Source: Bacillus sp. N13C7 (GTDB taxonomy: Bacteria; Bacillota; Bacilli; Bacillales; Bacillaceae). From it: a DNA stretch of 64,000 bases. Made by a program: the position numbers and the translations under genes. Positions 24,102-35,772 of this stretch are shown piece after piece. Within the stretch, counting starts at the first letter, position 1, and every line of letters begins with the position of its first letter. Under the pieces are notes generated by a model, which was not told where the DNA came from, did no database searches, and saw only the letters and a program-made list of their open reading frames with translations. Where the stretch lies: the NCBI RefSeq assembly GCF_026790065.1, contig NZ_JALAMO010000003.1, positions 1-64,000 on the forward strand. The letters run 5' to 3'.

Positions 24102-25666
24102 ACCGGATCATCGCGACGATGTCAGCGGTGTTTGCGCCGTTTATCTACATTCTGGCCGCTGCTGGTATTTTGCAAGGGGCATTAATTATCATTAACTTAT
24201 TGTTTGATAGCTTTGAGAAAACAGGGACTTATGAGGTTTTCAGTTTCATCTCTTGGGCACCGTTTACGTTTTTGCCTATTTTCATCGCGATTACGGCATC
24301 AAAGCATTTTAAAACCAACACGTATATCGCCGTGGCGTGCTGTGCTGCATTGGTCAGCCCGACGTGGGCGGAGATGGCAGCTCAGATCGCAGATGGGAAA
24401 AGCATTACTTTCTTAGGGATTGCTTTATCGCAAACGACATACACGTCTTCCGTGCTGCCGCCATTATTTTTAGTGTGGATGCTGTCTTATCTTGAACGAT
24501 TCTTGAATAAGAGAATGAACGAAGTAGTCAGACCGTTATTTGTTCCGTTTCTATGCATGGTCTTCATGGTGCCGTTAACGATTGTCCTCATAGGCCCTGT
24601 GACAACATTAGGCGCAAACGGAATTGCAAACGGTTACAACTTCTTGGCGGAAAACGTGCCGGCTTTGGCAGGAGCAATCATCGGGGCATTCTGGCAGGTC
24701 ATCGTCATCTTCGGTGTACATTGGGGCATCACGCCGATGGTATTGGCAAACTTTGATTTATACGGTCGGGATTCGTTCCAAGCGTATCAAACGATCGCAG
24801 TCATTGCGCAGGTGGGGGCTGTGCTTGGCGTCATCCTGAAAGCGCGAAACAAGGAAACGAGAAAAGTCAGCATTTCGGCTGGGGTCACAGGACTGTTTGG
24901 CATTACAGAGCCGGCGATCTACGGTGTAACCTTGAGATTTAAGAAGCCGTTTATCTTTGGCTGTATTTCTGGCGCGGTTGGCGCAGTCGTGGCAAGCTTC
25001 TTTCATCCGTATTACTTTGCGTATGCCGGTCTTCCGGGACCGCTTACGATCGTGAATGGCATCAATGAGCGATTCCCGGCATCCATTTGGGGCATTTTAA
25101 TCGGTGCTGCGATTGCGGTCATTCTTCCAGTTGTGCTGATTCAGATCTTTGGCTACGGAGAAGATAAAGCTGCACAGCCGGAAAAGGAACAGCCTCAGAC
25201 GGCACAGGCGAATGAAGAAACCGTATATGCTCCGTTTAACGGCAAGGTGATACCGCTTTCTAACGTGCCTGACGAAGTATTCAGCTCAGGCGCAATGGGA
25301 CAAGGATTGGCGATTGAGCCTTCCGATAATAAGCTCTATGCTCCGTTTGACGGAACCGTTGTCATGGTCGCGCCTACAAAGCATGCGATTGGCCTGCGTT
25401 CAGCGTCTGGCGTCGAATTGCTTGTGCACATTGGGCTGGATACGGTGACATTAGCCGGCACTCCTTTTGCCTTGAAGGTCAAAGAGGGCGATACCGTCAA
25501 AAAAGGCGAGGTGCTTGCTGAGTTTGATAAAGCTTTCATTGAAGAGAAAGGGTTAACAACGATTACCCCCGTCATCATCACGAATTCACATGCATATCAG
25601 GAAATTCTCATCGAGGAACTTGAAGAAAGTACGCTGGATCAAAAATTATTTACAGTTGTAAGCTGA
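24095..25666 (+). CDS. beta-glucoside-specific PTS EIICA component
   Basis: A 523-residue membrane permease. The IIC domain (about residues 1-350) has ten or so hydrophobic segments and family segments such as FGVHWGITPMV and GLFGITEPAIYGV. The IIA domain (about 375-523) carries LLVHIGLDTVTL with the phospho-accepting histidine. It imports and phosphorylates beta-glucosides (salicin or arbutin type). Originally this was the back part of an IIBCA protein whose IIB now lies in another frame; ATG 24095 with AAAGGG just before it may allow reinitiation. From memory, 168 keeps only a short IIA remnant (yyzE) here, so this strain shows an earlier state. Confidence 0.88.
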   Translation: MLNRIIATMSAVFAPFIYILAAAGILQGALIIINLLFDSFEKTGTYEVFSFISWAPFTFLPIFIAITASKHFKTNTYIAVACCAALVSPTWAEMAAQIADGKSITFLGIALSQTTYTSSVLPPLFLVWMLSYLERFLNKRMNEVVRPLFVPFLCMVFMVPLTIVLIGPVTTLGANGIANGYNFLAENVPALAGAIIGAFWQVIVIFGVHWGITPMVLANFDLYGRDSFQAYQTIAVIAQVGAVLGVILKARNKETRKVSISAGVTGLFGITEPAIYGVTLRFKKPFIFGCISGAVGAVVASFFHPYYFAYAGLPGPLTIVNGINERFPASIWGILIGAAIAVILPVVLIQIFGYGEDKAAQPEKEQPQTAQANEETVYAPFNGKVIPLSNVPDEVFSSGAMGQGLAIEPSDNKLYAPFDGTVVMVAPTKHAIGLRSASGVELLVHIGLDTVTLAGTPFALKVKEGDTVKKGEVLAEFDKAFIEEKGLTTITPVIITNSHAYQEILIEELEESTLDQKLFTVVS

Positions 25667-25676
25667 GGAGGAATAA

Positions 25677-27119
<1,443 letters not shown>

Positions 27120-27127
27120 GCAGCTGG

Positions 27128-27171
27128 CCCGAATCGAGCACTTTTACCGGAGTGCCTGGTTCGGGTTTTTT
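27128..27171 (+). terminator. terminator of the PTS-bglA operon
   Basis: A hairpin CCCGAA...TTCGGG with inner arms GCACT/AGTGC, followed by TTTTTT. The 27172-27410 gap downstream shows only a candidate TATAAT at 27261-27266 and no gene. Confidence 0.8.
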
Positions 27172-27410
27172 GGGTGTGATCCGACCCTATATCCAGTAAT
27201 GGGAATAGATTACCAGCGTTGATTGCTAGGTTATAATTTCACCTGTAAGATTCTTTTTTGTATAATTTAATATTAGAACGGAAGAAAGGGAGAGAGTTTG
27301 TGAGTAAAAAGGGATGAAAGCTGGTGTTTGGCAGAAAATTTCAAGACATGATAGAGTTTCCCTAAGCAAATCTCCTGACAAAAATTTGGCGAGGAAGGGG
27401 CAACATCACA

Positions 27411-28763
27411 TTGAAAAACATTTTAATAAGAGCTGGCATATCACCATTTGATACATTTCCTGCAGCTGAAATGATTGTTCGCAACTCCATTGGCGGCAAC
27501 GTAGGAAACTTAGTATATGCCTACAGTGTGTTTCGTACGCTGATGACTGAAGAAACGACGATTACTCCTGATTATTATCGGATTCATCCGGCAGACGCTG
27601 AAAAAATTAATAAAACATATGATATGTATATTATTCCGCTGGCAGATGCTTTCCGCGAGGATTTCGTGCCTTCACTACGGAAATATACCCAATTAATTAA
27701 GAAACTAACCATTCCGGTTGTTGTGATTGGTGTTGGTTTGCGGGCTCCGTTTGAACCCAAATTAAATGAAGGTTTTCCTTTTGATGAGGATGTAAAGGCG
27801 TTTGTGAGTGCCGTGCTGGAGAGATCAAATATGATCGGTGTCCGCGGTGAAATTACAGCGAAATACCTTTCAAGATTAGGATTCCGTGAAGGCATTGACC
27901 ATACGGTGATTGGCTGTCCTTCTATGTATGCGTTTGGCAGAGAATTGAAGATAAGAGAAACCAATATCACACCAGAATCAATGGTGACGGTTAACTCATC
28001 AAGACTGTCTCCTAAGCATGTGCTGGACTTCATCACGAGAAGCATGAAAGAGTTCCCGAACCATTACTTTATCCCGCAATGGCGAAAAGAAATGATTCTG
28101 ACGTATGCGGGTGCGCCTGCAATAGCAAAGCCTGCCGATAATTATCCGGTCAGCATGGAAGACCCAGCTTATCAGAATGATAGAGTCCGGTTCTTTTTAA
28201 ATGTGCCGACATGGCTGGATTTCCTGAGACAAGCTGATTTGAGCTTTGGCGCAAGGCTGCATGGAAATATCGCGGCGACGATTGCCGGTACACCGAGCCT
28301 GTTGCTTCCGAAAGATGCCAGAATGCGTGAATTAGCAGAGTACCATCAGTTAACGCATGTCATGGCAAATGAGATAACCGATCAGACAAAACTGTCAGAA
28401 TTAATTGAAACACTTGATTTTCATCAGCCTGAGAAACGGCAAGCGCAAAACTTTGACCATTTCATCAGCTTCCTGAATCAAAATGAATTGGATCATATTT
28501 ATAAAGAGAAAGCGATTCCTGATACCGTTCCTTTTGACGAGAAGCTATCTAATACGAAGCTTCTTCCGCCTGTGACTACAGTTAGCGGCTGCAGTTCCAC
28601 AGAAACAGCGAAACGCTGGGAAGCGCTTATGGCATTAGAAAATGCCAAAAAGGAAAAAACCATTAAAGATCTGAAAAACAAGGTCAAAAAGTATCAGGGC
28701 ACGTTAAATAGAAAATCAGTGCGTATCGCTTTAAAAACAGCAAATATGCTGAGTGTGAAGTGA
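27411..28763 (+). CDS. polysaccharide pyruvyl transferase family protein
   Basis: A 450-residue protein resembling polysaccharide pyruvyl transferases (CsaB/EpsI/EpsO-type fold). The body (about residues 15-335) has the family layout: an N-terminal NVGNLVYAY segment, a VVIGVGLR strand, the VRGEITAKYL region, and near the end FGARLHGNIAATIAGTPSLLLP, the conserved 'RLHG..A....P' sugar-nucleotide-site motif. A long charged tail (about 395-450) is lysine-rich and probably helical. It starts at TTG 27411 after GAGGAAGGGG. Probable role: adding ketal-pyruvate to an exopolysaccharide or wall glycan. I do not recall it at this place in 168. Confidence 0.8.
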   Translation: MKNILIRAGISPFDTFPAAEMIVRNSIGGNVGNLVYAYSVFRTLMTEETTITPDYYRIHPADAEKINKTYDMYIIPLADAFREDFVPSLRKYTQLIKKLTIPVVVIGVGLRAPFEPKLNEGFPFDEDVKAFVSAVLERSNMIGVRGEITAKYLSRLGFREGIDHTVIGCPSMYAFGRELKIRETNITPESMVTVNSSRLSPKHVLDFITRSMKEFPNHYFIPQWRKEMILTYAGAPAIAKPADNYPVSMEDPAYQNDRVRFFLNVPTWLDFLRQADLSFGARLHGNIAATIAGTPSLLLPKDARMRELAEYHQLTHVMANEITDQTKLSELIETLDFHQPEKRQAQNFDHFISFLNQNELDHIYKEKAIPDTVPFDEKLSNTKLLPPVTTVSGCSSTETAKRWEALMALENAKKEKTIKDLKNKVKKYQGTLNRKSVRIALKTANMLSVK

Positions 28764-28828
28764 CCCTTCACTAACATTACAACTATATTACAATTGTATA
28801 AAACATGCAATATTTTTGGAATAAAAAA

Positions 28829-28870
28829 GAAAGCCGCAATGCTGCCAATCTGGCAATATTGCGGCTTTCT
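28829..28870. terminator. bidirectional terminator between the pyruvyl transferase gene and ahpF
   Basis: A long hairpin GAAAGCCGCAAT / ATTGCGGCTTTC with an inner GCCAATCTGGC, flanked by A and T runs on both strands. Confidence 0.9.
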
Positions 28871-28874
28871 TATA

Positions 28875-30404
28875 CTAGTTTCGGATAAGGTAATCAAACG
28901 CGCCGAGAGCGGCCGTTGCACCTGATCCCATCGAAATAATGATTTGATTGTATGCACTGTCTGTGCAGTCGCCGGCAGCGAATAAGCCTGGCACGCTTGT
29001 TGCGCCGTGTTTGTCGACGATGATTTCGCCCATGCGGTTGCGTTCAACCGTTCCTTCTAACCATTCAGTGTTTGGCACGAGACCGATTTGGACGAATACA
29101 CCTTGAAGTTCAACGTGTTTTTCTTCGCCTGTTTCGCGGTCTACGTATGTGATGCCGTTAACGCTCTGATCGCCTGTGATTTCTTTTGTTTGTGCGTTTT
29201 TTACAACAGTAACGTTAGGCAGGCTGTAGAGACGTTTTTGCAGGACTTCGTCTGCTTTCAGTTCCGGTGCGAACTCTAGCACAGTAACATGATTGACAAT
29301 ACCTGCAAGGTCAATCGCTGCTTCGATACCAGAGTTTCCGCCGCCGATCACTGCTACGTCTTTGCCTTCAAACAATGGCCCATCACAGTGCGGGCAGTAT
29401 GCGACACCTTTGTTTTTGAACTCTTGTTCACCAGGTACGTTGACATTGCGCCAGCGGGCACCTGTTGAAAGGATCACTGTTTTACTTTTCAGGACAGCGC
29501 CGTTTTCGAGTTCAAGTTCGAACAGATCTTTCTTCTCAAGGCGTTTCGCACGCTGAAGGTTCATGACATCAATATCATATTCCTTCACGTGCTCTTCAAG
29601 ACTTGCCGCAAGCTTCGGCCCTTCAGTCGCTTTGACGCTGATGAAGTTTTCGATGCTCATAGTGTCAAGAACCTGTCCGCCGAAGCGCTCAGCAACAACA
29701 CCAGTGCGGATGCCTTTACGTGCAGTGTAGATCGCTGCACTTGCACCGGCAGGTCCGCCTCCGACAACAAGAACATCAAACGGCTCTTTGTCAGCGAACT
29801 CAGATGCATCTGCGCCGCTGCCCATTTTCGCAAGAATTTCTTCAAGCGTCATACGGCCGCTTCCGAAGGACTCGCCATTCAGGTAAACGGTCGGCACTGC
29901 CATGATGTTTTTGCTTTCAACTTCTGATTTGTATGCTGCACCGTCGATCATCGTGTGCGTAATGTTCGGGTTCAGCACGCTCATCATGTTTAAGGCTTGT
30001 ACAACGTCAGGACAGTTGTGGCATGTCAGGCTGATATAAGATTCAAAGTGATATTCACCGTTGATCTTCTTCACCTGATCAATGACTTTTTGGTCCACCT
30101 TAGGCGGTCTGCCGCTCACTTGGAGCAGCGCCAACACTAATGATGTGAATTCGTGGCCCAGAGGGATACCAGCGAATGTAACGCCAGTGTCTTCTCCGAC
30201 ACGATTGACACTGAAGCTTGGCGTTCTGTTTAATTCAGCTTTTTCAACTGAAATTTTAGATGACATGGAAGCCAGCTCATCAACGAGAGCCAGCATGTCC
30301 TTTGAAATGTCATCTTCGCCTGCGCTAACTTTGAGAACAATGTCATTCTCAATTAGCTGCATATATTGATTTAATTGTGCTTTGATATTTGCATCAAGTA
30401 CCAA
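28875..30404 (-). CDS. ahpF: alkyl hydroperoxide reductase subunit F
   Basis: A 509-residue FAD/NAD(P)H disulfide reductase that regenerates AhpC. An N-terminal thioredoxin-like double domain carries C128-H-N-C131. Then come the FAD-binding GGGPAG (215-220), the redox pair CPHC (337-340) and a second GGGNSG dinucleotide motif. The C-terminus has the FAD-binding [10 protein letters not shown]. It follows ahpC by 13 bases and ends at a strong terminator. Electrons pass from NADH through FAD and the two CxxC sites to AhpC. Confidence 0.97.
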   Translation of the reverse strand: MVLDANIKAQLNQYMQLIENDIVLKVSAGEDDISKDMLALVDELASMSSKISVEKAELNRTPSFSVNRVGEDTGVTFAGIPLGHEFTSLVLALLQVSGRPPKVDQKVIDQVKKINGEYHFESYISLTCHNCPDVVQALNMMSVLNPNITHTMIDGAAYKSEVESKNIMAVPTVYLNGESFGSGRMTLEEILAKMGSGADASEFADKEPFDVLVVGGGPAGASAAIYTARKGIRTGVVAERFGGQVLDTMSIENFISVKATEGPKLAASLEEHVKEYDIDVMNLQRAKRLEKKDLFELELENGAVLKSKTVILSTGARWRNVNVPGEQEFKNKGVAYCPHCDGPLFEGKDVAVIGGGNSGIEAAIDLAGIVNHVTVLEFAPELKADEVLQKRLYSLPNVTVVKNAQTKEITGDQSVNGITYVDRETGEEKHVELQGVFVQIGLVPNTEWLEGTVERNRMGEIIVDKHGATSVPGLFAAGDCTDSAYNQIIISMGSGATAALGAFDYLIRN

Positions 30405-30417
30405 TTGAATGCACTCC

Positions 30418-30981
30418 TTAGATTTTACCTACTAGATCAAGGCTAGGTGTAAGAGTTTCGCCGCCTTCTTCCCATTTCGCTGGGCAAACTTCACCTGGGT
30501 TTTGACGAACGTATTGAGCTGCTTTTACTTTGTTTACAAGGTTGCTTGCGTCACGGCCGATACCGCCTGCATTGATTTCAACAGTTTGGATGACGCCGTC
30601 TGGATCGATGATGAATGTTCCGCGGTCAGCAAGACCAGTTTCTTCGTCAAGAACATCGAAGTTGCGAGAAATTGTTTGAGATGGGTCACCGATCATTGCG
30701 TAAGTGATTTTGCTGATTTTTTCAGAGCTGTCATGCCAGCCTTTGTGTACGAAGTGAGTATCTGTAGAAACAGAGTATACTTCAACGCCTAATTCTTTAA
30801 GTGCAGCGTATTGTTCTTGAAGATCTTCAAGCTCAGTTGGGCATACGAAAGAGAAATCTGCTGGGTAGAAGCAGAATACGCTCCATTGGCCTTTCAAATC
30901 TTCGTTTGTTACATCGATGAATTCACCGTTTTTGAATGCTTTTGCTTCGAATGGAAGTACTTCTTTACCGATTAAAGACAT
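30418..30981 (-). CDS. ahpC: alkyl hydroperoxide reductase peroxiredoxin AhpC
   Basis: A 187-residue typical two-cysteine peroxiredoxin. The peroxidatic C47 is in FVCPTEL and the resolving C166 in EVCPAKW. It reduces hydrogen peroxide and organic peroxides. ATG 30981 has AGGAGG upstream, and an earlier in-frame ATG lies in the leader, so the 187-residue form is chosen. First gene of ahpCF, with a Per-box-like operator upstream. Confidence 0.97.
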   Translation of the reverse strand: MSLIGKEVLPFEAKAFKNGEFIDVTNEDLKGQWSVFCFYPADFSFVCPTELEDLQEQYAALKELGVEVYSVSTDTHFVHKGWHDSSEKISKITYAMIGDPSQTISRNFDVLDEETGLADRGTFIIDPDGVIQTVEINAGGIGRDASNLVNKVKAAQYVRQNPGEVCPAKWEEGGETLTPSLDLVGKI

Positions 30982-31026
30982 AATGTATATTCCTCCTAAA
31001 AATGTATTAGAAAGCATATGCGCTTT

Positions 31027-31041
31027 CAATAATAATTCTAA
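31027..31041 (-). promoter_or_regulatory. Per box of ahpC
   Basis: The minus strand reads TTAGAATTATTATTG, matching 11 of 14 informative positions of the PerR operator TTATAATnATTATAA. It lies just downstream of the probable -10, where PerR would block transcription until peroxide inactivates it. Confidence 0.7.
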
Positions 31042-31051
31042 TTATATATGA

Positions 31052-31080
31052 ATTATTAATTAATATATATTTTTTGTCAA
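31052..31080 (-). promoter_or_regulatory. sigma-A promoter of ahpCF
   Basis: The minus strand has a consensus TTGACA (31080-31075) and AATAAT (31057-31052) with 17 bases between. The remaining gap to the gnt terminator (31081-31385) holds nothing I can assign. Confidence 0.7.
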
Positions 31081-31385
31081 GCCATAACCCCATGAATATC
31101 ATTCTTTTTTTCGTTTTGTTTAGGGTGTGACAGGAAAGATTTAGGCATTTCTTTTCTAGCAAATGAGAAAATGAAAATGGGTTGATTCTCAATTAGACAA
31201 GGTTTTTCGAGCCTTTTGTGAATCAGAGTGTCAGTCTTGTTGAAGCATTTGAACATTTTATGACACCATAGGCAGAGGCGGGTGAAGTTAACTTAAGACA
31301 GATTCTTTGGATTTGTTTCTAGCTATTATTGTATCACTGTTTATGAGATTTAAAACATTCCTTATGTTTTAGAATAGATGAAAAA

Positions 31386-31419
31386 AACACGGTTCAGTTA
31401 AAACTGACCGTGTTTTTTT
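31386..31419 (-). terminator. terminator of the gntRKPZ operon
   Basis: A hairpin AACACGGTcAGTTttaACTgaACCGTGTT with T runs, immediately after the gntZ stop codon on the minus strand. Confidence 0.85.
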
Positions 31420-31426
31420 ATGGTTA

Positions 31427-32833
31427 TTATTCAGACCAATTCGTATGGAAAACGCCGTCCATATCTGTCCGCTCGTACGTATGGGCGCCAAAGTAATCGC
31501 GCTGCGCCTGCAAAAGGTTCGCATTGGAACGGCCTGTGCGGTAGCCGTCGTAATAAGAGAGCGCTGTGGTCAAGCATGGGAATGAGATTCCTGTGCTGAT
31601 GCCCTCGCAAACCACTTTTCGCAGGCCTGTTTGATAGGCTTGGAGCTTATCTGTGAAATAAGGCGCGATCAGCAGGTTTGCCAGATTTGGCTGCTCGCTG
31701 AATGCTTCGCTGATCACATTTAGGAAATCAGCGCGGATGATGCAGCCGCCTCGGAAAATCAACGCGATGTCTTTGAGCGGCAGGTTCCATCCGTAAAGCT
31801 CAGATGACATTTTATATTGGGCAAAGCCTTGTGCATAGGCGCATACTTTCCCCATGTAAAGAGCCTGTCTGACGTATTCAATCCAGGTGTCTTTATCAAA
31901 GTGTTTTTCTTCGGCTTCTGGGCCTGCTAACACGTCTTGAGCTGCCATCCGTTCTTCTTTTAAGGATGACAAGTAGCGGGCGAACAAGGACTCTGTGATG
32001 ATCGTGGACGGGATGCCGTTATCAATCGCCTGCATGCTCGTCCATTTTCCGGTGCCTTTTTGTCCGGTTTTATCAAGGATGACATCGATCAGAGGCTGTC
32101 CTGTTTTTTCGTCTTTTTTACGTAAAATCTCAGCTGTAATCTCTATTAAATAGCTTTTCAGCTCACCTTGATTCCATGTTTCAAAAATAGATGCAATTTC
32201 ATCAAGCGGCAGACGCAGCGTTTCTCTCAGAAACGTATAGGCTTCTGCAATCAGCTGCATGTCGGCATACTCAATGCCGTTGTGCACCATTTTGGTAAAG
32301 TGCCCTGCCCCTTTTGGCCCGATATAGACACAGCAAGGGTCATCCCCAACTTGAGCTGCGATTTTCGTCAGGATAGGAGCAGCTTTCTCATAGACGTCGC
32401 GATCTCCGCCCGGCATGATGGAAGGCCCTGTTAATGCGCCGACTTCGCCGCCAGAAATGCCGACTCCCAGATAGCCGATGCCTTTTTCCTTCAGCTCGTC
32501 ATATCTTCTTTCTGTGTCTTCATAGTGGGAGTTACCTCCGTCCATGATGACGTCGCCTTCTTCAAGCAAAGGCATTAATGATTGGATGACGGAATCTACG
32601 GGTTTTCCCGCTGTGACCATCAGAAAGATTTTTCTTGGTTTCTCTAACGATTGAACAAAATCCTGAAGCTCGTAGTACGGGCTGAGAGATTGTCCATCCA
32701 GCTTTTGGACAAGCTGGTCCGTTAAATCTCTGGTGTAATTATAGACAGCGACGTTTTCACCTTTGTTTGCCATGTTTAAGGCGATGTTGCTTCCCATTAC
32801 GCCTAAGCCTATGACACCAATTGTATTGAACAT
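31427..32833 (-). CDS. gntZ: 6-phosphogluconate dehydrogenase GntZ
   Basis: A 468-residue 6-phosphogluconate dehydrogenase. The N-terminal Rossmann motif is GLGVMGSNIALNMA (residues 7-20). The catalytic region GAGHFTKMVHNGIEY carries the lysine and HNG triad. It decarboxylates 6-phosphogluconate to ribulose 5-phosphate, completing the gluconate pathway. Last gene of the gnt operon, 22 bases after gntP. Confidence 0.95.
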   Translation of the reverse strand: MFNTIGVIGLGVMGSNIALNMANKGENVAVYNYTRDLTDQLVQKLDGQSLSPYYELQDFVQSLEKPRKIFLMVTAGKPVDSVIQSLMPLLEEGDVIMDGGNSHYEDTERRYDELKEKGIGYLGVGISGGEVGALTGPSIMPGGDRDVYEKAAPILTKIAAQVGDDPCCVYIGPKGAGHFTKMVHNGIEYADMQLIAEAYTFLRETLRLPLDEIASIFETWNQGELKSYLIEITAEILRKKDEKTGQPLIDVILDKTGQKGTGKWTSMQAIDNGIPSTIITESLFARYLSSLKEERMAAQDVLAGPEAEEKHFDKDTWIEYVRQALYMGKVCAYAQGFAQYKMSSELYGWNLPLKDIALIFRGGCIIRADFLNVISEAFSEQPNLANLLIAPYFTDKLQAYQTGLRKVVCEGISTGISFPCLTTALSYYDGYRTGRSNANLLQAQRDYFGAHTYERTDMDGVFHTNWSE

Positions 32834-32855
32834 GTGTTACAGCTCCTTCTTAATT

Positions 32856-34202
32856 TCATACAACTAAACTTAACAATAAAATGAATCCCAGTCCAGCAAC
32901 GGAAATAATGGTTTCCAGCAAGGTCCATGTGGCAAATGTTTCTTTCATGCTTAATCCGAAGTATTCCTTGAACATCCAGAAGCCGGCGTCATTGACGTGT
33001 GAAGCGATGACACTTCCGGCGCCTGTTGCGAGCACGACTAACGCCAAGTTCACATCAGAATGGCCCAATAACGGAATGACCAGACCTGTTGTGCTTAGTG
33101 CGGCAACAGTTGCTGATCCTAGAGAAATGCGCAGGATCGCCGCGATGAGCCATGCCAGGATGATTGGCGATAATGCCGTTCCTTTGAATAAGTCTGCCAC
33201 GTAATCACCGACACCGCCATTGATCAGCACTTGTTTGAAGGCGCCGCCACCCCCGATGATCAGAAGCATCATGCCGATTTGTGAAATGGCTGTTGAACAA
33301 GAGTCCATCACGGTTTTGATTGGAATGTTGCGTTTGATGCCCATTGTATAGACTGCGACCAATAACGAAATAATCATAGCAGTCGATGCGTTTCCAATCA
33401 ATCTGATAAAAGCTAAAACTCCGTTATCTGCAAACCCGATTGTTTCTTGAAGCAGGTCGATAATGGTTGCGACCGACATGATGATAATCGGAAGCATTGC
33501 CGTAAAGACGCTGATTCCAAAGCCGGGTGTTTCCTCAAGCTTGAACGTTTTTTGCGTGCCGAGTGATGCAATATTGCCGTTTTTCGCAAAGGATGCGGGA
33601 ACGATTTTTTTCGCGAACTTTGTAAATAAAGGCCCTGCGATGAGCACTGTCGGAACTGCAACAATAAAGCCGTACAGCAGCACTTCTCCAATGTTGGCGC
33701 CGTACTCACCGGCAATTGCCGTAGGCCCCGGGTGAGGCGGCAGGAAACCGTGCGTGACAGACAGCGCTGCGACCATCGGAATTCCGAGATATAAAATAGA
33801 AATCTTCAATTCTCTTGAAATCGCAAAGACAATTGGAATTAATAGAACCAATCCTACTTCAAAAAATAACGCAATCCCGATAATGAATGAGGCAATGACA
33901 ACGGCCCATTGAATGTTTTTCTCGCCGAATTTGTTGACGAGCGTCATCGCAATGCGCTGTGCGCCTCCTGAATCGGCGATCAGCCTGCCCAGCATCGCAC
34001 CGAGTCCGAAGATGAGTGCGATGTGGCCAAGAGTTCCCCCTATTCCTTCTTCAATGGAGCTGACAACCTTATCGAACGGCATCCCGAGTGCCAATGCCAC
34101 GCCGAACGATATGACCAGCAGGGAAATAAATGTGTTTAATTTTAAGCCCATAATCAAAAATAGTAATGCTAAGATCCCAAGTGCCACGATGATTAACGGC
34201 AT
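32856..34202 (-). CDS. gntP: gluconate permease GntP
   Basis: A 448-residue membrane protein of the GntP transporter family, with about 12-14 hydrophobic segments and the conserved cytoplasmic/re-entrant region '[22 protein letters not shown]'. It imports gluconate with protons. It lies between gntK (28 bases upstream) and gntZ. Confidence 0.95.
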   Translation of the reverse strand: MPLIIVALGILALLFLIMGLKLNTFISLLVISFGVALALGMPFDKVVSSIEEGIGGTLGHIALIFGLGAMLGRLIADSGGAQRIAMTLVNKFGEKNIQWAVVIASFIIGIALFFEVGLVLLIPIVFAISRELKISILYLGIPMVAALSVTHGFLPPHPGPTAIAGEYGANIGEVLLYGFIVAVPTVLIAGPLFTKFAKKIVPASFAKNGNIASLGTQKTFKLEETPGFGISVFTAMLPIIIMSVATIIDLLQETIGFADNGVLAFIRLIGNASTAMIISLLVAVYTMGIKRNIPIKTVMDSCSTAISQIGMMLLIIGGGGAFKQVLINGGVGDYVADLFKGTALSPIILAWLIAAILRISLGSATVAALSTTGLVIPLLGHSDVNLALVVLATGAGSVIASHVNDAGFWMFKEYFGLSMKETFATWTLLETIISVAGLGFILLLSLVV

Positions 34203-34230
34203 GGTAATGCCCTCCCCTTCATGTCATGTA

Positions 34231-35772
34231 CTATTTGTGTGTGATTAAGCCCCTCTGATAATCTGCAATTTGTGTATATTGATTTTCTAATGATCTTGAT
34301 AGATTGATGAAAATCGGCATTAGTTTTCTGTATTCTTTGGCTGAGTCTTCGATCGGCGTATGTCTGTATGTGCTGCCGATCATGTCGGACACGGCGTCGA
34401 AAGAATCGATTTTTCCTGTTGCATACAGGCCTAAAATGCAGGCGCCGAGACATGAGCTTTCGTAGCTTTCCGGAACGACAACCTCTGATTCGAAGATATC
34501 CGACATCATTTGGCGCCAAACCTCCGACCTTGCAAAGCCTCCTGTCGCCTGAATGCGGGTTACAGGGCCGTCCATGCATTCGGTTAACGCCAGGAACACC
34601 GTATACAGGTTGTAAATGACGCCCTCTAATGCCGCGCGTATCATATGCTCTTTCTTATGCGACATGGTCAGGCCGAAAAAGGAGCCGCGGACATCCGGAT
34701 TCCACAACGGGGCGCGCTCTCCGGCGAGATATGGGTGGAACAGCAGACCATCGGAACCAGGTCTGACACGTTCGGCGATCTTCGTCAGCACGTCATATGG
34801 GTCAATGCCCAATCGTGTCGCTGTCTCGATTTCAGAAGAGGCAAACTCGTCTCTGATCCAGCGAAGGACGATGCCTCCATTGTTCACCGGCCCGCCAATG
34901 ACCCAATGCTTGTCCGTTAAGGCGTAGCAGAAAATTCTCCCTTTTTCATCGGTTTGCGGCTTGTCAATAATCGTCCGGATGGCACCGCTTGTTCCGATGG
35001 TGACGGCAATTTCGCCCTTTTTAATGGCGTTGACACCGAGATTGGACAGCACGCCGTCGCTGGCGCCGATGACAAAAGGCGTTTCCGGATCGATGCCCAT
35101 CTGGATCGCTAATTCCGGGCTGCAGTGCTGAAAGATTTGAGTCGTCGGCACTAGTTTTGATAAGTGATCAGGCGTGATGCCTGCGATGCGCAGTGCCTCT
35201 TCGTCCCAATCCAAGCTTTTCAGGTTCATCATGCCTGTCGCTGAGGCCAAGGAGTAATCGATGACATACTCATTGAACAGCTGTTTAAAGATGTACTCCT
35301 TGATACCGATATATTTTTTGGCTTTGGAAGCGATTTCTTTTCGTTCATTTGTGATCCATGCAATTTTGCTTAGCGGAGCCATCGGATGGATCGGTGTTCC
35401 TGTCCGTTTGTACACCTCATGCCCGTTCAATTCCTCTTTGATCTTATGCGCCCAGCCTTCGCTCCGGTTGTCGGCCCATGTGATGCATGGCGTCAGCGGC
35501 CGGTCAGCTTCATCGATTGCGATGACACTGTGCATGGCGCTGCTGAATGAAATGAATGAGATCTGTTTGTCCGGATGCTGTTTTGTAATTCTCGCTGTTG
35601 TTTGGATGACTGCCTGAAAAATCTCTTCCGGATTTTGTTCAGCTGTTGAGATGTCCGGTGTATAGAGCGGGTAGCCGATGCTTTCTTTCTGTACCACGTC
35701 TCCTTTTTCACTGAACAGCACAGCTTTTGTGCTTGTCGTGCCGATATCAATTCCTAAAATATAACTAGTCAT
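34231..35772 (-). CDS. gntK: gluconate kinase GntK
   Basis: A 513-residue FGGY-family sugar kinase. The phosphate-binding motif is GIDIGTTSTKAVLF (residues 7-20), with 'HSVIAIDEADRPLTPCITWADNR' following. The second ATP-binding region is TIGTSGAIR, and GERAPLWNPDVRG and QATGGFARSEVW also fit the family. It makes 6-phosphogluconate from gluconate. Its ATG overlaps the gntR stop by eight bases. Confidence 0.96.
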   Translation of the reverse strand: MTSYILGIDIGTTSTKAVLFSEKGDVVQKESIGYPLYTPDISTAEQNPEEIFQAVIQTTARITKQHPDKQISFISFSSAMHSVIAIDEADRPLTPCITWADNRSEGWAHKIKEELNGHEVYKRTGTPIHPMAPLSKIAWITNERKEIASKAKKYIGIKEYIFKQLFNEYVIDYSLASATGMMNLKSLDWDEEALRIAGITPDHLSKLVPTTQIFQHCSPELAIQMGIDPETPFVIGASDGVLSNLGVNAIKKGEIAVTIGTSGAIRTIIDKPQTDEKGRIFCYALTDKHWVIGGPVNNGGIVLRWIRDEFASSEIETATRLGIDPYDVLTKIAERVRPGSDGLLFHPYLAGERAPLWNPDVRGSFFGLTMSHKKEHMIRAALEGVIYNLYTVFLALTECMDGPVTRIQATGGFARSEVWRQMMSDIFESEVVVPESYESSCLGACILGLYATGKIDSFDAVSDMIGSTYRHTPIEDSAKEYRKLMPIFINLSRSLENQYTQIADYQRGLITHK

